This document shows, piece after piece, positions 15,332 to 23,500 of a stretch of DNA of 64,000 nt. Source of the DNA: Sphingomonas sp. SORGH_AS_0950 (GTDB lineage Bacteria; Pseudomonadota; Alphaproteobacteria; Sphingomonadales; Sphingomonadaceae); contig NZ_JAUTAE010000001.1 of assembly GCF_030818415.1 (NCBI RefSeq), forward strand, positions 2,630,001 through 2,694,000, given 5' to 3'. The notes below the pieces were generated by a model, which was given only the letters and a program-made list of their open reading frames with translations, was not told the DNA's origin and searched no databases. Numbering within the stretch: position 1 is the first letter of the stretch; each line of letters begins with the position of its first letter. Made by a program: the position numbers and the translations under genes.

Positions 15332-16972
15332 TTGGCAAAAGCCACCCGCAGCCGGACCAGGGCTTTCGCGTATATGCGGTTGTCGGTCGACAAGGAGGGC
15401 GGTGCACCTCAGAGTATCGATGCCCAGCGCAGTGCCATTCTCGCCTACGCGGCCAAGCATGACATTATGATCGTTGAGGAGTTTGCCGACGCTGGCTTCA
15501 GCGGCCAGACCGACAAGCGCCCCGAATTTCAGCGGCTGGTGCAAAAGGCTACCGCGCCCGATCATCCGGTTGATCTGGTACTGATGTTCATGTTCAGCCG
15601 TATGGCCAGAAACATGCGTCTGTTCTTCGACGTAGTGGGCAAGCTGGACGACGCAGGCGTCGAGGTCCGGTCGATCACCGAGGATTTCGGCCAAGGCCGT
15701 GGCCAGCGGATCGGCCGGACGATCACGGCGATGATGAACGAGGAGCAGGCGCGCGACGCGGCAATCCTCACCCGGAAGAGCCGCAGAGAGAATGCGCGGC
15801 AAGGCTTTTACAATGGCGGTCCGGTGCCGTTTGGCTACCAAACCTATGTCGCCCGGCAGGACGGCGAGAAGGAACGGCGAAAGCTGGCGATCGTCGAAGC
15901 CGAAGCGGCGATCGTACGCCAGATCTTCGATTGGGCCGATGTCGGGCGTGGCGGGCGCTGGATCGTAAAGCAGTTGAACGAAGCGGGGCGGACCCTCCGA
16001 GGTGCGAGGTTCGCCAACAGCAATGTTGCCGGCATTCTGGCTCGCGAGGTCTATACCGGCGTCTATCACGATCGTACTGCCGACGACGATGGGATCACCC
16101 CGGACGTGGAAGATGCTATCGCGGTCACCTGTCCCCCGATCATTGCCCGGGATCAGTTCGATCGCGTGGCCGCTATGCGGGCAACACGCAATCCCAGGCG
16201 AATGGCGCCGCATGTCGCCGCCGGCACCACGCTACTCACCGGCGTCGCCCGCTGCGGTATGCCCGGCTGTTCAAGCGGTATGACGATCCGCACCGGAAAA
16301 GGTGGCCGCTATACCTACTACGTCTGCAACGACCGGGTGAACCGTGGCGGCACCTGCGCCTGTCCGAGCATCCGGCGCGAAAAGCTCGATGGCATGGTTC
16401 TGGATGCGATCGAGGCGAGGTTGCTGGCGCGAGATCGGCTGCGCACATTGCTCGCGGGCGTTCTCGATGTCTCCCAAAGCCGGCAGGCGGAACGTGAGGC
16501 GGAGCTTACCCGAAGCCGCTCTGAGCGGACGCGGTTGAACACCGCGATCAGCAATCTGCTTATCCTGATCGAAGAAGGGACGATGAGCGCGCGAGATCCC
16601 GCGTTTGTCGAGCGCATGGCGGCCAACCGAGCGGCACTGGCGGCGGTATCAAGCCGGATCGATGTGCTTGAAGCGCAACTGGCGAAGGGCAAGCGCAGGA
16701 TCGACGAGCAAACGATCGATCGTTTCGGCGACATGCTGCGTGACAAAATGCGAGGCGACGACAGTTCGCTCCGTTCGTCTTACCTTAGGATGTTCGTCTC
16801 GAACGTCAGCGTGTCGGATCACGAGGTCGTCATCTTGGGCCCTATGTCGAGCCTGGAAAATGGCGTCTCTGTCGGACTTCCCGTCAAAGAGGGCGCAGTG
16901 CCCATCTTTGACCGGGAGTGGTGCCCAGAAGAGGACTCGAACCTCCACGACCTTGCGATCGCCAGCACCTGA
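15332..16972 (+). CDS. Large serine recombinase (site-specific integrase)
   Basis: The N-terminal resolvase domain (residues about 10-150) has FAYMRLSVDKEG with the likely nucleophile Ser18, FADAGFSGQTDKRPEFQRL, and FSRMARNMR. The recombinase domain follows (GPVPFGYQ, then NEAGRTLRGARFANSNVAGIL), then a zinc ribbon with paired cysteines (ARCGMPGC and YYVCNDR to TCAC), then a long coiled coil. Total 546 aa fits the large serine integrase family that inserts phages and islands. The start is TTG, after GGACAGGA. The last 18 codons (from about 16919) are the complement of the 3' part of tRNA-Leu, giving the odd tail PEEDSNLHDLAIAST. The C-terminus therefore depends on the target DNA. Confidence 0.9.
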   Translation: MAKATRSRTRAFAYMRLSVDKEGGAPQSIDAQRSAILAYAAKHDIMIVEEFADAGFSGQTDKRPEFQRLVQKATAPDHPVDLVLMFMFSRMARNMRLFFDVVGKLDDAGVEVRSITEDFGQGRGQRIGRTITAMMNEEQARDAAILTRKSRRENARQGFYNGGPVPFGYQTYVARQDGEKERRKLAIVEAEAAIVRQIFDWADVGRGGRWIVKQLNEAGRTLRGARFANSNVAGILAREVYTGVYHDRTADDDGITPDVEDAIAVTCPPIIARDQFDRVAAMRATRNPRRMAPHVAAGTTLLTGVARCGMPGCSSGMTIRTGKGGRYTYYVCNDRVNRGGTCACPSIRREKLDGMVLDAIEARLLARDRLRTLLAGVLDVSQSRQAEREAELTRSRSERTRLNTAISNLLILIEEGTMSARDPAFVERMAANRAALAAVSSRIDVLEAQLAKGKRRIDEQTIDRFGDMLRDKMRGDDSSLRSSYLRMFVSNVSVSDHEVVILGPMSSLENGVSVGLPVKEGAVPIFDREWCPEEDSNLHDLAIAST

Positions 16973-17005
16973 AGCTGGTGCGTCTACCAATTCCGCCATC
17001 TGGGC
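16919..17005 (-). tRNA. tRNA-Leu, anticodon CAG
   Basis: Read on the minus strand, the acceptor stem GCCCAGA (17005 inward) pairs with TCTGGGC (rc of 16923-16929), followed by A and an encoded CCA (16919-16921). The anticodon arm is CCAGC-TTCAGGT-GCTGG, giving anticodon CAG, and the T arm contains GGTTCGAGTCC. The long variable arm expected of tRNA-Leu is present (CGATCGCAAGGTCG). The 3' half is overlapped antisense by the end of the serine recombinase gene, so the tRNA is the likely insertion target and has been kept intact. Confidence 0.95.
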
Positions 17006-17021
17006 ACGGGGTAGGCCCGCG

Positions 17022-17051
17022 CCTTTAGGGTAGGGTTCGAATCCTTGTCAA
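17022..17051 (-). promoter_or_regulatory. Promoter of tRNA-Leu
   Basis: On the minus strand TTGACA (17051-17046) is followed after 18 bases by TAAAGG (17027-17022), placing the start about 10 bases before the tRNA 5' end. The -35 box is a perfect consensus. Confidence 0.65.
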
Positions 17052-17111
17052 CGGCTTTTTTGCGAGGCAAAGGGGCGAAAGACGATTTTTCTCGAAAAAA
17101 TAGGGACGGTC

Positions 17112-18044
17112 ATGACGAACAAGCTGGTGACGCTGATTGGCGGCGGGGGCTTTCTGGGCCGCTATGTCGCACGCGAGTTGATGCGCACGGGCGCGCGGGT
17201 GCGGGTCGCGCAGCGCGATCCGCGTCAGGCCTATTTCCTGCGCACGCAGGGCGGGCTGGGCCAGACGCAGTTCGTCGCGGCCGATATCGCGCGGCCCGAC
17301 ACGGTTGCGCGGGCGGTCGAGGGCGCGGATGCCGTCGTCAATCTGGTCGGCGTGATGGGCGGCAATATGCAGCGCATCCATGTCGACGGCGCGCGCACCG
17401 TCGCCGAGGCCGCGCGCGCGGCGGGGGTCGAGGCGCTGGCCCATGTCTCGGCCATCGGCGCCGATTCGAACGGCGCGGCGGCCTATGCCCGGTCGAAGGG
17501 GCAGGGCGAGGATGCGGTGCGCCAGGCTTTCCCGAACGCCACGATCCTGCGCCCCTCGATCGTGTTCGGGCGCGAGGACCAGTTCGTGAACCGCTTTGCG
17601 GGCATGGTGTCGGCGCCGATCGTGCCGATCCTGCGCGCGGGCGTGAAGTTCCAGCCGGTGTTCGCGGGCGATGTCGGCCAGGCGATCGTCGCGGCGATCC
17701 TGGACGGCGAGACGCATGGCGGCCGCACCTATGAGCTCGGCGGGCCGGACGTGCTGTCGATGGGCGAGCTGGTCCGCTGGATCGCCGCGACGCTGGGCCG
17801 CAAGCCGAACTTCGTCGAACTGCCCGACTTTGCGGGCGCGCTGCTCGCCCGGCTGCCGGGATCGCCGATCAGCTGGGACCAGTGGCTGATGCTTCAGCAG
17901 GACAATGTCGCCGCCGCCGGTGCGCCGGGTCTCGCCGCGCTGGGCGTCACCCCGGCGCCGCTGGCGACCGTCGCGCCCGAATATCTGATCCGTTTCCGCA
18001 AGGCGGGCCGGTTCGGGCGGCGGGCGCAGACGCTGGCGGCCTGA
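17112..18044 (+). CDS. NDUFA9-like NAD(P)-binding protein (extended SDR family)
   Basis: The N-terminus has a Rossmann motif (LIGGGGFLGRYVARELM, GxxGxxG type), followed by AQRDPRQ and a conserved segment with DAVVNLVGVMGG, as in the atypical SDR group to which the complex I accessory subunit NDUFA9 belongs. A normal SDR would have YxxxK; here AAYARSKGQGED supplies a Tyr and Lys with that spacing. The role in bacteria is not settled; the family is linked to quinone biosynthesis or respiratory complex stability. The start follows AGGGACGG. A strong hairpin terminator ends the gene at 18092-18127. It is 310 aa, typical. Confidence 0.85.
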   Translation: MTNKLVTLIGGGGFLGRYVARELMRTGARVRVAQRDPRQAYFLRTQGGLGQTQFVAADIARPDTVARAVEGADAVVNLVGVMGGNMQRIHVDGARTVAEAARAAGVEALAHVSAIGADSNGAAAYARSKGQGEDAVRQAFPNATILRPSIVFGREDQFVNRFAGMVSAPIVPILRAGVKFQPVFAGDVGQAIVAAILDGETHGGRTYELGGPDVLSMGELVRWIAATLGRKPNFVELPDFAGALLARLPGSPISWDQWLMLQQDNVAAAGAPGLAALGVTPAPLATVAPEYLIRFRKAGRFGRRAQTLAA

Positions 18045-18091
18045 GCCGTCCCATAACGCCCCACGGGTCGCCGCTTAGGCGTTTCCCTGTC

Positions 18092-18127
18092 GGCCCCGTC
18101 GTCCTATGGCGGCGGGGCCAATTTTTT
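18092..18127 (+). terminator. Rho-independent terminator abutting the uppP ribosome site
   Basis: GGCCCCG pairs with CGGGGCC around a short loop, followed by AATTTTTT (18120-18127). The T run ends one base before the GGGGAC ribosome site of uppP, so a transcript reading through would carry the hairpin right next to the uppP start. Confidence 0.8.
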
Positions 18128-18137
18128 GGGGACGCTC

Positions 18138-18947
18138 GTGAACGATCTGCTAGCCGCCATCATCCTCGGTATCGTCGAGGGGGTCACCGAATTCCTGCCG
18201 GTGTCCTCGACCGGACACCTGATCCTGGCGGGCGCGCTGCTCGGCTATGACGATGCGCGGTGGCAGATGTTCAACATCGTCATCCAGCTGGGCGCGATCC
18301 TGGCGGTCGTCGTCCTCTACTGGCGGACCTTCTGGACCGTGCTGGAGGGGCTGTTCAAGCGCGATCCGGGCTCGATCCGCTTCGTGCGCAACCTGCTGAT
18401 CGCCTTCATCCCCGCCGCCGTCATCGGCGTGCTGGCGAAAAAGCATATCGAGGCGCTGTTGCTCCAGCCCAAGGTCGTCGCCATCGCGCTTATCGTCGGC
18501 GGCATCGCGATCCTGGTGATCGAGCGGCTGGTGAAGCCCGGCACGACGCGCGGCATCGCGGCCGTCCCGGCCAGGACGGCGCTGGGCGTCGGCTTCCTCC
18601 AGTGTCTGGCGATGATTCCGGGCGTCAGCCGCTCGGGCGCGACGATCCTGGGCGCGCTGACCCTGGGTGTCGAGCGGCGCACGGCGGCCGAGTTCAGCTT
18701 CTTCCTCGCCATCCCCACCATGCTGGGCGCCAGCGTGGTCGAGACGGCGGGGCATATGGATGCGATGCGTAGCGGAAGCAGCGTCGGGCCGATCGAGATC
18801 GGTGTCGGCTTCGTCGTGTCGTTCGTGGTCGCCTTGCTGGTCGTCCGCTGGTTCGTCGGCATCGTCGGCAAGCACGGCTTCGGCCCCTTTGCCTGGTATC
18901 GAATCGTCGCGGGCAGCATCGCGCTGGCGCTGTTGACGCTGCATTGA
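18138..18947 (+). CDS. uppP: Undecaprenyl-diphosphatase
   Basis: UppP (BacA) removes one phosphate from undecaprenyl diphosphate at the membrane so the lipid carrier can be reused for peptidoglycan and other wall polymers. Both signatures are present: GIVEGVTEFLPVSSTGHLIL near the N-terminus and IPGVSRSGATILGAL near residue 160, within a run of about seven to eight hydrophobic segments. The start is GTG at 18138, with GGGGAC just upstream; a TTG at 18126 lies inside the terminator T run and is unlikely. At 269 aa the length is typical. The gene lies right after a strong terminator, so it may have its own promoter or be expressed by read-through. Confidence 0.95.
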   Translation: MNDLLAAIILGIVEGVTEFLPVSSTGHLILAGALLGYDDARWQMFNIVIQLGAILAVVVLYWRTFWTVLEGLFKRDPGSIRFVRNLLIAFIPAAVIGVLAKKHIEALLLQPKVVAIALIVGGIAILVIERLVKPGTTRGIAAVPARTALGVGFLQCLAMIPGVSRSGATILGALTLGVERRTAAEFSFFLAIPTMLGASVVETAGHMDAMRSGSSVGPIEIGVGFVVSFVVALLVVRWFVGIVGKHGFGPFAWYRIVAGSIALALLTLH

Positions 18948-19100
18948 TGCCGGATCGGACCCATTTACTTGCGGGTCGCTCGCAATAAGGGCGTGCCAGC
19001 CGTAATTAAGGGGTTAAATAGGGCGCAGTTACTGTCCTATGTGTCGATTTGCCCGTGACATGGGGTCGTTCGCGCAATATCCGCATCTTCGGAGGCGCAT

Positions 19101-20552
19101 ATGGCGAACGATTCTATGCTGAAGTTTGTAGGCCGCGAGCAGGCTTATCCGGCCAAGCGGGCGGCTGAGGCGCGCGCGGAGGATTTCCGCGAGATCGCCG
19201 AGCGTTATGCGCCCCCGGCGGCGGAGGATCAGGCCGGGCGCTGCTCGCAATGCGGCGTGCCCTATTGCTCGGTCCATTGCCCTCTGCACAATCATATCCC
19301 CGACTGGCTGCGCCTGACCGCCGAAGGGCGTCTGCGCGAGGCCTATGAGCTGTCCAACGCCACCTCGACCATGCCCGAGATCTGCGGCCGCATCTGCCCG
19401 CAGGACCGGCTATGCGAGGGCAATTGCGTCATCGAGTTTTCGGGCCACGGCGCGGTCACGATCGGATCGGTCGAGAAGTTCATCACCGACACCGCCTGGG
19501 AAGAAGGCTGGGTCGAGCCGCTGGTCCCCGGACCCGCGCGCGGCCAGTCGGTCGCGGTGATCGGCGCGGGGCCTGCGGGCCTGACGGCGGCGGAATATCT
19601 GCGCGTCTCGGGATACGAGGTGCATGTCTATGACCGGCACGACCGGGCGGGCGGGCTGTTGACCTATGGCATCCCCGGCTTCAAGCTGGAGAAGCCCGTC
19701 GTCATGCGCCGGGTCGAGCGGCTGAAGGCGGGCGGCATCGTCTTCCACGAAGGCTTTGCAGTCGGCGAGGATGCCACGCTGGAGGATCTGCGCCGCCGCC
19801 ATGACGCGGTGCTGATCGCGACCGGCGTCTATAAGGCGCGCAATGTCGATGTGGATGGCGCAGGCGCGAATGGCGTGATCGCCGCGCTCGACTATCTGAC
19901 CGCGTCGAACCGCAAGAGCTTTGGCGATACGGTCGAGGCGTTCGAGAATGGCTCGCTCAATGCCGAGGGCAAGAATGTCGTCGTGATCGGCGGCGGCGAC
20001 ACCGCGATGGACTGCGTCCGCACCGCGATCCGCCAGGGCGCCAAGTCGGTGAAGTGCCTCTATCGCCGCGACCGGGCCAACATGCCCGGCTCGCAGCGCG
20101 AAGTGGCGAACGCCGAGGAGGAAGGCGCCGAGTTCGTCTGGCTCTCCGCGCCGCTCGGTTTCGAGGGCGGCGAGACGGTGACGGGCGTGCGCGCCGCCAA
20201 GATGCGGCTGGGTGCGCCCGACGCCAGCGGCCGCCGCGCGCCGGAGGCCGAGCCGGGTGCCGACCATCTGCTCGAGGCCGACATGGTCATCAAGGCGCTG
20301 GGCTTCGATGCCGAGGACCTGCCGAGCCTGTTCGGCACCGCCGAACTGGGCGTCAGCCGCTGGGGCACGGTGCTGGTCGACGGCCGCACGCTGATGACCA
20401 GCCTGGACGGCGTGTTCGCGGCGGGCGACATCGTGCGCGGCGCCTCGTTGGTGGTCTGGGCGATCCGCGACGGCCGCGACGTGGCCAAGGCGATGCACAA
20501 GTGGCTGAAGGCGCGGGCGAAGACCGCGACGCGCGAGAAGGTGGCGGCATGA
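19101..20552 (+). CDS. gltD: Glutamate synthase (NADPH) small subunit
   Basis: GltD passes electrons from NADPH to the large subunit GltB for making glutamate from 2-oxoglutarate and glutamine. The N-terminal iron-sulphur motifs are clear: CSQCGVPYCSVHCPL and CGRICPQDRLCEGNC. The FAD site is VAVIGAGPAGLTAAEYL (near residue 150) and the NADPH site is VVVIGGGDTAMDCVRTAI (near 295). The start follows TCGGAGG. The length of 483 aa is normal. The stop overlaps the region before gltB, so gltD-gltB is one operon in this order, unlike the gltB-gltD order of enterobacteria. Confidence 0.97.
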   Translation: MANDSMLKFVGREQAYPAKRAAEARAEDFREIAERYAPPAAEDQAGRCSQCGVPYCSVHCPLHNHIPDWLRLTAEGRLREAYELSNATSTMPEICGRICPQDRLCEGNCVIEFSGHGAVTIGSVEKFITDTAWEEGWVEPLVPGPARGQSVAVIGAGPAGLTAAEYLRVSGYEVHVYDRHDRAGGLLTYGIPGFKLEKPVVMRRVERLKAGGIVFHEGFAVGEDATLEDLRRRHDAVLIATGVYKARNVDVDGAGANGVIAALDYLTASNRKSFGDTVEAFENGSLNAEGKNVVVIGGGDTAMDCVRTAIRQGAKSVKCLYRRDRANMPGSQREVANAEEEGAEFVWLSAPLGFEGGETVTGVRAAKMRLGAPDASGRRAPEAEPGADHLLEADMVIKALGFDAEDLPSLFGTAELGVSRWGTVLVDGRTLMTSLDGVFAAGDIVRGASLVVWAIRDGRDVAKAMHKWLKARAKTATREKVAA

Positions 20553-20596
20553 TGCGCGACGCCACCCCGATGCAGGACGTTCCAGCAGGACAAGAC

Positions 20597-23500
20597 ATGA
20601 TGACCGACCAGCGCCAATATCTCGCCGAGCATGGCATGTACCGCCCCGAATTCGAGGGCGATGCGTGCGGCGTCGGCATGGTCGCGGCCACTGACGGCCA
20701 GCCCTCGCGCCGGGTCGTCCAGTCGGCGATCGACGCGCTGAAGGCCGTGTGGCATCGCGGCGCGGTGGATGCGGACGGCAAGACCGGCGACGGGGCGGGC
20801 CTGCATGTCGACCTGCCGCACCGCTTCTTCGACGATGCGATCGCCGCGTCGGGGCACAAGGTGCTGCCCAACCGGCTGGCGGTCGGCATGATCTTCATGC
20901 CGCGCACCGATCTGGGCGCGCAGGAGACCTGCCGCACCATCGTCGAGAGCGTCATCATCGAGGCGGGCTATACCATCTATGGCTGGCGCCAGGTGCCGGT
21001 CGACGTCTCGGTCATCGGGCTGAAGGCGCAGGCGACCCGGCCGGAGATCGAGCAGATCATGATCGCCGGGCCGATGCCCGACGAGGTTGATGCCGCCGAG
21101 TTCGAGAAGAACCTGTACCTGGTCCGCCGCCGCATCGAAAAGCGGGTGATCGCGGCGCAGATCAGCGGCTTCTATATCTGTTCGCTGTCCTGCCGCTCGA
21201 TCATCTACAAGGGGCTGTTCCTCGCCGAGAGCCTGTCGGTCTTCTATCCCGACCTGCAGGACCACCGGTTCGAGAGCCGGGTGGCGATCTTCCACCAGCG
21301 TTATTCGACCAACACCTTCCCGCAATGGTGGCTGGCGCAGCCCTTCCGCTGCCTGGCGCATAACGGTGAGATCAACACGATCCGCGGCAACAAGAACTGG
21401 ATGCTCAGCCACGAGATCCGGATGGCCTCGATCGCGTTCGGCGACAATTCGGAGGACATCAAGCCGGTGATCCCGGCGGGCGCGTCCGACACGGCCGCGC
21501 TGGATGCCGTGTTCGAGGCGATCTGCCGGTCGGGCCGCGACGCGCCGACCGCCAAGCTGATGCTGGTGCCCGAGGCGTGGCAGAAGGACCTCGACACGCC
21601 CAAGGCGCATGCCGAGATGTACCAGTATCTCGCCTCGGTGATGGAGCCGTGGGACGGCCCCGCCGCGCTGGCGATGACCGATGGCCGCTGGGCGGTGGCG
21701 GGCATGGACCGCAACGCGCTGCGCCCGCTTCGCTACACGCTGACCGCCGACGGGCTGCTGATCGTCGGGTCGGAAAGCGGCATGGTGGTGGTGCCCGAGG
21801 CGACCGTCACCGCCAAGGGCCGGTTGGGGCCGGGGCAGATGATCGCGGTCGATCTGGCCGAGGGCAAGCTGTACGACGACCGCGCGATCAAGGACCAGAT
21901 CGCGGGCGAACAGGACTATGCCGCGATGATCGGCGAGTTCCTGACCATGGACCAGCTGCCCGCTCCTTCGGAAGAAGAAGCACTGGTGCGCATGCCGCGT
22001 GCCGAAATGCTGCGCCGTCAGGTCGCCGCCGGTCAGACCATGGAGGATATGGAACTGATCCTGTCGCCCATGGCCGAGGGCGGCAAGGAGGCGATCGGCT
22101 CGATGGGCGACGACACGCCGCTCGCCGTCATCTCCGACAAGCCGCGCCTGATCAGCCAGTTCTTCCGCCAGAACTTCAGCCAGGTGACGAACCCGCCGAT
22201 CGACTCGCTTCGCGAACGCTATGTGATGTCGCTCAAGACCCGGTTCGGCAATCTCGCCAACATCCTCGACACCGAGGATCGGCGCGAGCGGGTGCTGGTG
22301 CTGCCGTCCCCGGTCCTGACCGGCGCCGACTGGCATAGGCTGAAGACGCATTTCGGCCGCTCGGCGGCGGAAATCGACTGCACCTTCGAGGCCGATGGCG
22401 GTCCCGACCGGCTGCGCGCCGCGATCCAGCGAATCCGCAACCAGGCCGAACAGGCGGTGCGCGAAGGGCGCTCCGAGCTGTTCCTGACCGACGAGCATGT
22501 CTCCGAAGACCGCGTCGCGATCGCGGGCGTGCTGGCGGCGGCGGCGGTGCACACGCATCTCGTCCGCCGGGGCCTGCGCTCTTACGCCTCGATCAACGTC
22601 CGGTCGGCCGAATGCCTCGACACCCATTATTACGCGGTGCTGATCGGCGTCGGCGCGACCACGGTGAACGCCTATCTGGCCGAAGCCGCGATCGTCGACC
22701 GGCATGGCCGCGGGCTGTTCGGCGACCTGACCATCGACCAGTGCCTGGCCAACCATCGCACCGCGATCGAGGATGGCCTCCTCAAGATTATGGCCAAGAT
22801 GGGGATCGCGGTGATCTCCAGCTATCGCGGCGGCTACAACTTCGAGGCGGTCGGCCTGTCGCGTGCGCTGGTCAACGACCTGTTCCCCGGTATGCCTGCC
22901 AAGATCTCGGGCGAGGGCTATAACTCGCTCCATTACTCGGCGATGGTCCGTCACGAAGCGGCCTGGGACCAGCATGTCGCGACGCTGCCGATCGGCGGCT
23001 TCTATCGCCAGCGCGATGGCGGCGAGACGCACGCCTATTCGGCGCAGCTGATGCACCTGTTGCAGACGGCGGTCGCGACCGACAGCTATTCGACGTACCT
23101 GCAATTCGCACGCGGCGTCGGCGACCTGCCGCCGGTCTATTTGCGCGACCTGCTCCAGTTCAACTTCCCGAACGAGGGCGTGCCGGTCGACCAGGTCGAG
23201 GCGATCACCGAAATCCGCAAGCGCTTCGTGACGCCGGGCATGTCGCTGGGCGCGCTGTCGCCGGAAGCGCACGAAACGCTGGCGATCGCGATGAACCGGA
23301 TCGGCGCGAAGGCGGTGTCGGGTGAGGGCGGCGAGGACAAGCTGCGCTATCAGCCATACGATAATGGCGACAACGCCAACTCGACGATCAAGCAGATCGC
23401 GAGCGGTCGCTTCGGCGTCACGGCGGAATATCTGAACGCCTGTGACGAGATCGAGATCAAGGTCGCGCAGGGTGCCAAGCCCGGCGAGGGCGGGCAGCTG

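Noticed and set aside
1..16919. A direct repeat of the tRNA 3' end marking the left edge of the element
   Set aside because: I looked for a second copy of the tRNA end (GTGCCCAGAAGAGGAC type) and found none in the window. Serine recombinases need only a few shared bases, so its absence does not disprove integration.
16919..16972. The recombinase tail as a normal protein segment
   Set aside because: These codons are the complement of the tRNA-Leu gene, so the tail comes from the target and not from the recombinase family.
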